From JAWXCF01 sp034440515 (GTDB lineage Bacteria > Bacteroidota > Bacteroidia > CAILMK01): a stretch of DNA of 33,196 bases. The notes beneath the pieces were generated by a model. It had not been told where the DNA came from, did not search any database, and saw nothing but the letters and a program-made list of their open reading frames with translations. The stretch spans positions 1-33,196 of the forward strand of contig JAWXCF010000056.1 in NCBI GenBank assembly GCA_034440515.1. The letters are read 5' to 3'. Both the position numbers and the translations under genes were made by a program. Below, piece by piece: positions 26,481 to 33,196 of the stretch; within the stretch, counting starts at the first letter, position 1; every line of letters starts with the position of its first letter.

Positions 26481-27059
26481 ATGAAGAAGATTTTTTTAAT
26501 TATAGTGTGTAGATTACTTATTAATAAAACAAGTGATGCCCAAAATTTAAGCTTTAACAAGATTGTAGCAGCTATGGATATGACAGCATCAACTTTTGAG
26601 GAAAATATGATAGTGGCCGGATTTTCAAAATATACGCCACCAATTCCTCTAGGTAAACAATTAGTTGTATACGATAATGAAGACGATTTTATAATAGAAG
26701 AGCCGAATCTATTGTTTTACTATAACGAAAACGACAGAGAAAAAGGAGTAAGAAGAATTTCATATACCTTATATAAAGATTGTGTTAACAACGAGGTTGA
26801 AGTAGCGGTAGATGAATTAACCGGTAAAGATTTAATTACACAGATTAAAGCTAATGGATACGTTTATCTAGGAGGTAAAACAGAAAACAACGAGAATAAA
26901 TGGGAGGAATATTCTAACGAAATATATACTGCCAAAATAGTATATTCTACTGTGATAGAACACTACAAAAAAGCTACTGAACTAAGTGTTATAGTATTCA
27001 GAAATGCACAAAATGCTCCTATCCTAATTAATCCAGAAACATTAAACTCTAATTATTAA
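26481..27059 (+). CDS. Hypothetical exported protein
   Basis: A 192-residue open frame that I do not recognise. The N-terminus MKKIFLIIVCRLLINKTSDAQ resembles a Bacteroidota signal peptide ending in AQ, although the Arg and Asn-Lys in it make the hydrophobic core short. The mature part is acidic, with EDDFIIEEPN and a run of short beta-like stretches, and has no Cys cluster or catalytic motif. It is the only plus-strand gene among minus-strand sugar genes, and its stop lies 1 bp from the fcl stop. It may be an insertion into the sugar locus, unrelated to polysaccharide synthesis; this is inference. Confidence 0.65.
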   Translation: MKKIFLIIVCRLLINKTSDAQNLSFNKIVAAMDMTASTFEENMIVAGFSKYTPPIPLGKQLVVYDNEDDFIIEEPNLLFYYNENDREKGVRRISYTLYKDCVNNEVEVAVDELTGKDLITQIKANGYVYLGGKTENNENKWEEYSNEIYTAKIVYSTVIEHYKKATELSVIVFRNAQNAPILINPETLNSNY

Positions 27060-27060
27060 A

Positions 27061-28002
27061 TTAGTCTTGCTTACTTTCCAGTTTTTCCACATAGTCTTTA
27101 TATACCGAAGTTATCCCTTCCTTTAAATCTATGCTATGATGAAAACCAAGCTGATGAAGCTTATCCACATTCATCAATTTCCTAGGTGTCCCGTCTGGTT
27201 TGTTACTGTCCCAATTTAAATCACCTTTATGTCCTACTACCTCTTGTATCAGCAGGGCTAAGTCTTTAATGCTAATATCTGTACCCACACCAACATTCAC
27301 AAACTGCTTTTCGTTGTAATTTTCTAATAAGAAAACACAGGCATTAGCTAGATCATCTACGTGCATAAACTCCCTAAGTGGTGTACCAGTTCCCCACAAT
27401 TCTACGGGGCCATTATCTGCCAACTTAGCTTCGTGAAACTTTCGAATAAATGCCGGCAACACGTGACTATTTTGCAAATCATAATTATCATTAGGTCCAT
27501 ACAGATTTGTTGGCATTGCACTTATGAAGTTAGCGCCATATTGATCTCTATACGCTTCACACATTTTTATCCCAGCTATTTTAGCAATAGCGTATGGTTC
27601 GTTAGTAGGTTCAAGTAGTCCAGTTAGCAAACTTTCCTCATTTAATGGTTGCGGTGCTAACTTAGGATAAATACAAGAACTACCTAAAAAAAGCAATTTA
27701 GAAACTCCAGCCATATATGCTTGATGAATCACATTAGCCTCTATCATTAGGTTTTCATATAAAAACTCTGCTCTATAGGTATTATTAGCCATAATACCCC
27801 CCACTTTAGCAGCTGCTACGACAACAATGTTAGGTTTTTCAGCTGTAAAGAAATCTATAACAGCCTGCTGATTTTTAAGATCTAGTTCTGTACTAGTTCT
27901 GTATATTATACTAGTAAATCCTTTAGCATTAAGGTTTCTAATAATTGCACTACCCACCATTCCCCTATGGCCCGCTATATATATTTTGTCTGCTTTATTC
28001 AT
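27061..28002 (-). CDS. fcl: GDP-L-fucose synthase
   Basis: Bifunctional epimerase-reductase that turns GDP-4-keto-6-deoxy-D-mannose into GDP-L-fucose with NADPH. The 313-residue protein has the Rossmann loop GHRGMVGSAI at 11-20, SSCIYP near 108-113, the YxxxK pair Tyr137 and Lys141 (YAIAK), Cys110 and His180, each one residue from the E. coli enzyme's catalytic Ser107/Cys109/Tyr136/Lys140/His179. It overlaps the upstream gmd gene by 8 bp, so the two are translated together and form the standard GDP-mannose to GDP-fucose pathway. All catalytic residues appear present. Confidence 0.95.
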   Translation of the reverse strand: MNKADKIYIAGHRGMVGSAIIRNLNAKGFTSIIYRTSTELDLKNQQAVIDFFTAEKPNIVVVAAAKVGGIMANNTYRAEFLYENLMIEANVIHQAYMAGVSKLLFLGSSCIYPKLAPQPLNEESLLTGLLEPTNEPYAIAKIAGIKMCEAYRDQYGANFISAMPTNLYGPNDNYDLQNSHVLPAFIRKFHEAKLADNGPVELWGTGTPLREFMHVDDLANACVFLLENYNEKQFVNVGVGTDISIKDLALLIQEVVGHKGDLNWDSNKPDGTPRKLMNVDKLHQLGFHHSIDLKEGITSVYKDYVEKLESKQD

Positions 28003-29134
28003 ATTGATTCAGGATGTTGAATCCTCCACTTCGTAAATGCTCTTCTCGCTTCATCAGTTCAAAATCACTTCGAGTCATATCTTTTACCAGTGCATCTAAG
28101 TCGTATTTAGGCTTCCAGCCCAATTTTGTTTGGGCCTTAGTTGGGTCACCTATCAGTAGTTCAACCTCTGTAGGTCTGAAATATCGTGGATCAACTTTAA
28201 TCACAACTTGACCAGTACTTATAGTTTTAGAAAGTTGCAATTGATTTATCTTAATTGTATCTAATGAATCAATAGTTCCTATTTCATCTACCCCATCTCC
28301 TGTAAAAGCAAGCCCTATTCCCAGCTCTGCAAAGCTCATTTTTATAAAATCTCGCACATAAGTGGTAACACCAGTAGCAATAACATAATCGTCAGGAGCG
28401 TCTTGTTGCAGTACCAAATACATTGCCTCTACATAATCTTTTGCGTGGCCCCAATCTCTTTGTGCATTTAGATTACCTATGTACAATACATCTTGCAGAC
28501 CTAGGGCAATTTTCGCTGCGGCTCTAGTTATTTTGCGGGTGACGAATGTTTCCCCTCGAAGTGGGGATTCGTGGTTAAACAGTATTCCATTGCAGGCAAA
28601 CATATTATAGGCTTCTCTATAATTTACAGTTATCCAATAGGCGTATAGTTTAGCAACACCATACGGACTACGTGGATAAAATGGAGTGTCTTCACGTTGA
28701 GGTACTGCCTGTACCAAACCATATAGTTCACTAGTACTAGCCTGATAAATGCGGGTATGATGTTGCAAATCGCAAATACGAACCGCCTCTAATATCCTCA
28801 ATGTACCCAAAGCGTCAACATCTGCAGTGTATTCAGGCTCTTCAAACGATACCTGAACGTGACTCTGAGCAGCCAGATTGTAAATTTCATCTGGTTGTAC
28901 TTCTTTTATTATTCTTATCAGGTTGCTGCTGTCAGTCATATCACCGAAATACAACTTCAACTTAACAGCATCTGCGTGTGGATCTTGATAAAGGTGATCT
29001 ATTCTTTGCGTATTGAATAGTGAGCTTCTACGCTTAATGCCGTAAACTTCATAACCTTTTTTTAATAAAAATTCAGCCAGGTACGCACCATCTTGCCCAG
29101 TAATCCCTGTTATTAAAGCCTTTTTGCCCAACAT
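27995..29134 (-). CDS. gmd: GDP-mannose 4,6-dehydratase
   Basis: Extended SDR that dehydrates GDP-D-mannose to GDP-4-keto-6-deoxy-D-mannose in the cytoplasm. The NADP loop GITGQDGAYLAE is at about 10-21 and GIKRRSS at about 32-38. Thr134, Glu136, Tyr158 and Lys162 (STSE and YGVAK) line up with the E. coli catalytic set two residues earlier. Length 379 is normal. ATG 29134 is preceded after 3 bases by AGGGGGA-like sequence, a possible ribosome binding site. It is the first gene of the gmd-fcl pair. Confidence 0.96.
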   Translation of the reverse strand: MLGKKALITGITGQDGAYLAEFLLKKGYEVYGIKRRSSLFNTQRIDHLYQDPHADAVKLKLYFGDMTDSSNLIRIIKEVQPDEIYNLAAQSHVQVSFEEPEYTADVDALGTLRILEAVRICDLQHHTRIYQASTSELYGLVQAVPQREDTPFYPRSPYGVAKLYAYWITVNYREAYNMFACNGILFNHESPLRGETFVTRKITRAAAKIALGLQDVLYIGNLNAQRDWGHAKDYVEAMYLVLQQDAPDDYVIATGVTTYVRDFIKMSFAELGIGLAFTGDGVDEIGTIDSLDTIKINQLQLSKTISTGQVVIKVDPRYFRPTEVELLIGDPTKAQTKLGWKPKYDLDALVKDMTRSDFELMKREEHLRSGGFNILNQYE

Positions 29135-29235
29135 TAGTCCCCCTTAAAATTATTCACAACAAATATTGCTGCAATTCATAAAAGTTTGCAAGATACAAAA
29201 GGGTTATTTGAAACTACTTTCCTATTTGGCTCACA

Positions 29236-29778
29236 TTACTTTATGGGTGAATCTATATAGCAAACCTTAGCAGAACCCTTCAGCAACAATGCACCAATAA
29301 ATGAAACAGCGATAGTAGCAGTAGGTACATCAATCAATTTATCGCCAAATAATAGTTGAATGGGTTCAAATGCTAATTGTATAATATCTCTAAAGTGGAC
29401 ACCTTTATCAAATAGTTTTTTTATTTCTTTAGCTTGGCTACATATGCACTGTTGTACCATACGCCTTTTACTGCTTAGTATCCACCATTGTCTAAAACTC
29501 ACTAGTATTTCAGTCTCTGGGTAGTTAGCACGTGTGGGGTTGTGTTCTACAATATTGGTTATTGTCATATTGTATGGTGCATTTTCAAATACATCATTTT
29601 CTAAAGTATTTGGCATATTTAAATGACTATAATCATCATCAATTTCGAAATTATAGTTATTTCGCAAGAATCCGTCTGGGTCCCCGAAATTGATTACAAT
29701 GTGCAATTGTGCAGCTAGGTGCTCTATGCTACTTTGATCAAAGTTTAAAGGTATTGTTTTTCTTTTGGTCATATACAT
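29236..29778 (-). CDS. Unrecognised 180-residue protein with hydrophobic C-terminal segment
   Basis: I cannot assign a family. There is no signal peptide: the N-terminus MYMTKRKTIPLNFDQ is polar, and Met3 (29772) could also be the start. The middle holds acidic stretches (FEIDDDYSH) and Trp-Trp in FRQWWILSSKRR, followed by QQCICSQ with two Cys. A helical part (FRDIIQLAFEPIQLL) then leads to a hydrophobic run at about 149-165 (TATIAVSFIGALLL) that could be one membrane helix. It stands alone between gmd and the divergent hydrolase gene, with 101 bp and 168 bp of noncoding DNA on either side. The open frame is full length and uses ordinary codons, so it is probably a real gene. Confidence 0.6.
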   Translation of the reverse strand: MYMTKRKTIPLNFDQSSIEHLAAQLHIVINFGDPDGFLRNNYNFEIDDDYSHLNMPNTLENDVFENAPYNMTITNIVEHNPTRANYPETEILVSFRQWWILSSKRRMVQQCICSQAKEIKKLFDKGVHFRDIIQLAFEPIQLLFGDKLIDVPTATIAVSFIGALLLKGSAKVCYIDSPIK

Positions 29779-29946
29779 TCCAAAATTAATGACTTATCAA
29801 TAAATATTATAAAATTTGACTGAGAACTTCATAAGTAGCGTTAAATCAAACTTTAACAACATAAATTCTTTCTATAATAGCACAGTAAGTATTTTACTCA
29901 AACTTAATTCTATACCTATTTAACTTTTAAATTTGGACTTAACGAT

Positions 29947-30714
29947 ATGTTAAAAATTTCTCTGCTGATATTATGTTTTTTTACGTGCATTAGTTCAGCA
30001 CCGTCTGATAAAAAAAGCAAAGTAATTATGGGTTTTTATACCGATTCAGTTCGCATTCCCTATCAACTGTATAAACCCCTGCAAGATAGTAAGGCAAAAT
30101 ACCCTATTGTAGTGTGCCTACACGGTGCTGGTGAACGTGGAAATGACAACGTAGCTCAAATGGCGAATGGATATCTGGAATTAACGCAGCTTAAGTTTCA
30201 AGAAAAGCATAAATGCTTTGTATTGACACCACAATGTGAAGAAGGAGAGAAATGGGTAGATACAGAGTGGACAGCTGCCTCACAGACTTTTAATCAAATA
30301 GAAGACCCATATATACACGCAGTAAATTCTCTATTGGACTCAATATTAAAGCAAAATAATAATATAGATAAAGCTAGAATTTATATAATAGGCATAAGTA
30401 TGGGTGGCTTTGCAGTATGGGATGTCGTTGCCAGATATCCTTCAAGGTTTGCTGCAGCTGTGCCAATTTGTGGTGGTGGAGATACCAGTATGGCTAAATA
30501 TTTAAAAGAAACTCCAATTTGGGCATTTCACGGAGCAAATGATAAATTAGTTTTGCACTACAGAAGTAGAAATATGGTAAAAGCCATTACTAATGTAGGG
30601 GGTAAAATAAAATATACAGAATATCCTGATGTGGGACACAATGCCTGGACATATGCAATGGCAGATATAGAAATGTATAACTGGATGTTTGGGCAAAAGA
30701 AAGTAGCAAAGTAA
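29947..30714 (+). CDS. Exported alpha/beta hydrolase (esterase or peptidase-like)
   Basis: Predicted periplasmic or secreted serine hydrolase, 255 residues. A signal peptide covers about 1-18 (MLKISLLILCFFTCISSA). The alpha/beta hydrolase core shows the oxyanion region CLHGAGERGND near 57-67, the nucleophile elbow GISMGG with Ser151, acid Asp199 in HGANDKL, and His231 in DVGHNAW, a complete triad. It resembles the predicted-peptidase/acetyl-esterase group of Bacteroidota; the substrate is unknown. A perfect TAnnTTTG -7 box (TAAATTTG, 29928-29935) lies just upstream but would leave a very short leader. The stop overlaps the next gene's ATG (TAATG), linking it to the SGNH-MBOAT pair. Confidence 0.85.
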   Translation: MLKISLLILCFFTCISSAPSDKKSKVIMGFYTDSVRIPYQLYKPLQDSKAKYPIVVCLHGAGERGNDNVAQMANGYLELTQLKFQEKHKCFVLTPQCEEGEKWVDTEWTAASQTFNQIEDPYIHAVNSLLDSILKQNNNIDKARIYIIGISMGGFAVWDVVARYPSRFAAAVPICGGGDTSMAKYLKETPIWAFHGANDKLVLHYRSRNMVKAITNVGGKIKYTEYPDVGHNAWTYAMADIEMYNWMFGQKKVAK

Positions 30715-31535
30715 TGAAGATTAACCCCCTTTACCAAATGGTAATTTGTTTGCTAATTGTAGTAGTTTCTATAACCATATATAGTCTATACGGTAGTAAA
30801 TATCAATTAGCAGGTCTAAGTATAGACCCACCTGTGCTTTTCGCTAAGAGTAAGCTAACTAGACCATATGCTAAACAAATAAATGATACAATTACCAGCC
30901 AATCTAAAGTAGTAACAGAACAACTACCAACGCCACCACTGGCTAAAATAAATCTGTATAAAAAACCAATAATAATAGACACCAGCCAAGGGCAAAGGAT
31001 ACTGATGATTGGAGAAAGTATGATAGAAGGATTATATTTAAGCCTACGACCTATAGCGTTTTATCACCATCACAAGCTTAAGGCTCAAATATGGTATGGC
31101 AGCACTTCTATAGAATGGTCAAAAAATGATACGCTTAGGAAGGTTCTGCTTTGGTTTAAGCCTAGCCTAGTAATGGTATCAATAGGGGCAAATGAACTAT
31201 CTGTACGTGATATAAGTAAACGAGAAGCCAATATAGTTAACATAATAAAACAACTACAAGGCTATAGGTACATTTGGATAGGTCCCCCAAATTGGAAAAA
31301 AGACAGTGGTATTGGTGATGTATTAGAAGGTAATATACCCGAAAACCAGTATTTCAGGTCAAGAGACCTAAAGTATAAACGCAGACGTGACGGCGCACAC
31401 CCTACACTAGCCAGTGCTCACGTTTGGGCAGATACATTGAGTAATTGGATTATGATGAAAAGTGCCTACCCCATTAACCTAATTAAAAAACCAATGGCAG
31501 TAAAAGACACTACTACAAAAAACTTAAAACCGTAG
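30714..31535 (+). CDS. Membrane-anchored SGNH-fold protein, probable O-acyltransferase partner
   Basis: A 273-residue protein with an N-terminal signal anchor (about 8-25), a Pro/Lys-rich spacer, and an SGNH/GDSL-like domain from about 95 on. Block I reads GESM with Ser102 where GDS is usual, so Asp is replaced by Glu; block III is GANE with Asn160; block V is DGAHP with Asp226 and His229. The nucleophile, Asn and His are thus kept. The domain faces the periplasm. It lies 6 bp before an MBOAT gene, the arrangement known from AlgI/AlgJ, PatA/PatB and DltB/DltD, where the SGNH partner passes an acyl group to a glycan. Function as an acyltransferase rather than an esterase is inferred from that context. 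Confidence 0.82.
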   Translation: MKINPLYQMVICLLIVVVSITIYSLYGSKYQLAGLSIDPPVLFAKSKLTRPYAKQINDTITSQSKVVTEQLPTPPLAKINLYKKPIIIDTSQGQRILMIGESMIEGLYLSLRPIAFYHHHKLKAQIWYGSTSIEWSKNDTLRKVLLWFKPSLVMVSIGANELSVRDISKREANIVNIIKQLQGYRYIWIGPPNWKKDSGIGDVLEGNIPENQYFRSRDLKYKRRRDGAHPTLASAHVWADTLSNWIMMKSAYPINLIKKPMAVKDTTTKNLKP

Positions 31536-31541
31536 TTATAA

Positions 31542-33008
31542 ATGGAATGGTGGAACGCCTTACATAGCTTATTCAACTATGATGAGAAAAGTATGATGCT
31601 GTTTAATAGCGGGCATTTCTTGTACTTATTCTCAGCATTCTTTCTAATATATGCCTTCATTTATAAAAATGTTACAGTAAGGCTATGCTATGTTATTGCG
31701 TTTAGCCTATTATTTTACTATAAGAGTAGTGGTTGGTACCTATTTATACTTTTATTCTCAGTAATATTGGACTATTGGGTAGCATTGGTTATTTACAAGG
31801 CTAAAAATAGAAGCACTGCTAAAGCCTGGCTCGTAATAAGTTTGGTGGCAAACGTTGGTCTATTAGCTTACTTTAAATATACCAATTTCTTCATTTCCAA
31901 CTTTAATTTGATGTCTGGCGGCGATATCGAACCTTTAGACTTGTTTTTGCCAATAGGAATTTCATTTTATACCTTTCAAACAATTAGCTATGTGGTAGAT
32001 GTGTATCAGGGAAAGCTAAAACCTGTAAGGAATATATTGGACTATACGTTTTATATGACCTTTTTCCCACATTTGGTTGCAGGTCCGATAGTTAGGGCAA
32101 AAGACTTTTTACCTCAAGTGCGTCAACCACTCTGCTTTTCTACAGCAGTTATGGGCGAAGGATTGTATTTAATACTGAAAGGCTTGGTTAAAAAGGCAAT
32201 TATTGCAGACTACATCAGTCAATATGTTGATTTAGTTTTTGACAATCCTAAGGCTTATTCAGGTTTTGAAAATCTGATGGCAGTATATGCCTATACCCTG
32301 CAGATTTACTTTGATTTTTCTGGTTATTCTGATATCGCAATCGGTATTGCCTTATGGTTAGGTTACAGGTTGGTATGGAATTTTAATAGGCCATACATTT
32401 CTAAAAACATTACTGAGTTTTGGCGAAGGTGGCATATTTCACTTTCATCTTGGTTACGAGACTACATTTATATCCCCTTAGGTGGCAATAGAAAAGGAGT
32501 TGGTAAACAGTACATATTCCTAATGCTGACAATGTTAATCGGCGGACTTTGGCACGGACCCTCTTGGAAATTTGTAGCTTGGGGTGGCTTACACGGTGTA
32601 GCGTTAGCCATTCATAAACTTTATCATCGTTATATTGGTCAGGCTGTTGGCAATACCATTTTACATCAAGCATTTGGCGGGTTTGTTACTTTCCATTGGG
32701 TAGCATTACTTTGGGTATTTTTTAGGGCATCAGACTTTAACATAGCAAGCCAAATATTCACACAAATATTTACACAAATGGATTTGTCGTTTATTCAGCC
32801 ATTTGTACAAGTACGTTACGTATTTGTTTCTGTTTTATTGATAGGTTATCTATTCGTTTTCATCCCTAATAGTTGGAAAAAATTAGCAGAACACATCAGT
32901 GTAAAACTTCCAATATTAGCGAAGGCTGTTTGCCTACTATTGGTAATAGGTTTCATTATCAGTCTAACTACAGACGAGGTTAAACCGTTTATTTACTTTC
33001 AGTTTTAG
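31542..33008 (+). CDS. MBOAT-family membrane O-acyltransferase (AlgI/PatA-like)
   Basis: Polytopic membrane protein of 488 residues with about 11 hydrophobic segments, moving acyl groups, typically acetyl, across the inner membrane for glycan O-acylation. Family marks: FLPIGISFYTFQTISY near 135-150, PHLVAGPIVRAKDFLPQ near 176-192, FDFSGYSDIAIG near 257-268, WRRWHISLS with His298, and GGLWHGPSW with the conserved His338. With the SGNH gene 6 bp upstream it forms a transfer pair; the target may be a capsule or exopolysaccharide, or peptidoglycan. AlgI/PatA-like is a family statement, not a substrate call. After its stop, 33009-33196 holds no gene or clear terminator that I can see. Confidence 0.93.
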   Translation: MEWWNALHSLFNYDEKSMMLFNSGHFLYLFSAFFLIYAFIYKNVTVRLCYVIAFSLLFYYKSSGWYLFILLFSVILDYWVALVIYKAKNRSTAKAWLVISLVANVGLLAYFKYTNFFISNFNLMSGGDIEPLDLFLPIGISFYTFQTISYVVDVYQGKLKPVRNILDYTFYMTFFPHLVAGPIVRAKDFLPQVRQPLCFSTAVMGEGLYLILKGLVKKAIIADYISQYVDLVFDNPKAYSGFENLMAVYAYTLQIYFDFSGYSDIAIGIALWLGYRLVWNFNRPYISKNITEFWRRWHISLSSWLRDYIYIPLGGNRKGVGKQYIFLMLTMLIGGLWHGPSWKFVAWGGLHGVALAIHKLYHRYIGQAVGNTILHQAFGGFVTFHWVALLWVFFRASDFNIASQIFTQIFTQMDLSFIQPFVQVRYVFVSVLLIGYLFVFIPNSWKKLAEHISVKLPILAKAVCLLLVIGFIISLTTDEVKPFIYFQF

Positions 33009-33196
33009 GTTAAGTAATTTCAGTAGTATTCTATATTTTACATACAAGATAAGATGAAGCTGTAAAAGATTTATTTTTCTATCACTTGATATTAAACCTT
33101 ACTTTATTTTGTTTTCTCCCAAATTATACCCTTAAAAAGAAATAGATGCAAAACTGAAATTATCCTTTAATACCTAACATTTTCATCTTTTTCAAA

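Noticed and set aside
29150..29158. Another TTATTCACA nonamer upstream of gmd
   Set aside because: A single isolated copy is expected by chance in a window of this size and composition.
33009..33196. Possible gene or terminator after the MBOAT gene
   Set aside because: No open frame of useful length and no stem followed by a T run; the window ends before anything can be judged.
1..33196. Search by eye for CRISPR arrays, tRNA genes, insertion-sequence ends and transposases
   Set aside because: No regularly spaced long repeats, no cloverleaf-like sequence with an acceptor stem, and no transposase-like open frames were seen; the content is consistent with stable chromosomal DNA.

Overview
The window looks like a chromosomal segment of a low-GC Bacteroidota, most likely of the Sphingobacteriia/Chitinophagia type. 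The grounds are the A+T-rich sequence, the dcw gene order without murF or ddl, a MurE with the DNPR meso-diaminopimelate motif, a long-linker FtsZ ending in DNVD, and mostly weak Shine-Dalgarno sequences. No tRNA, rRNA, CRISPR array, transposase or phage gene was seen, so this appears to be a core region with an attached surface-polysaccharide section.

Layout. (1) 1-2487, minus strand: a truncated secreted protein and a double-ATPase peptide-type ABC protein. (2) 2643-4994, plus: a PAP2 phosphatase and an ArnT/PMT-like glycosyltransferase, probably one lipid-linked sugar unit. (3) 4991-8613, minus: tatA, gatA and a LysM lytic transglycosylase, ending tail-to-tail on the glycosyltransferase. 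(4) 8614-9324: a 711-bp AT-rich intergenic region. It holds an orphan plus-strand terminator and two opposed arrays of TGG repeats at about 10-bp period; the proximal array has the layout of an MraZ operator. (5) 9325-25101, plus: the dcw cluster mraZ-rsmH-ftsL-ftsI-murE-mraY-murD-ftsW-murG-murC-ftsQ-ftsA-ftsZ. It is almost fully coupled (overlaps of 1-11 bp or gaps under 35 bp) except for 178 bp before ftsZ. (6) 25136-29134, mainly minus: nucleotide-sugar genes (CDP-paratose-epimerase-like SDR, fcl, gmd) with one inserted plus-strand secreted protein of unknown function. (7) 29236-29778, minus: an unrecognised 180-residue protein. (8) 29947-33008, plus: a tight cassette of alpha/beta hydrolase, membrane-anchored SGNH protein and MBOAT acyltransferase, probably O-acylating a cell-surface glycan.

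How the genes fit together. The dcw cluster makes and polymerises the peptidoglycan precursor (MurE, MraY, MurD, MurG, MurC), houses the septal synthase (FtsW plus FtsI) and its regulators (FtsL, FtsQ), and builds the Z-ring (FtsA, FtsZ). The lytic transglycosylase remodels the same wall. Flanking genes feed surface polysaccharide: GDP-fucose-type sugar synthesis, lipid-linked sugar transfer and O-acylation.

I found no clear undescribed multi-gene system. The best leads are the paired TGG arrays upstream of mraZ, the orphan terminator in the same gap, the strong Shine-Dalgarno and TTG start of ftsI inside ftsL, the hydrolase-SGNH-MBOAT cassette, the SDR with Phe at the catalytic Tyr position, and a run of A8-A9 tracts in the lytic transglycosylase linker.
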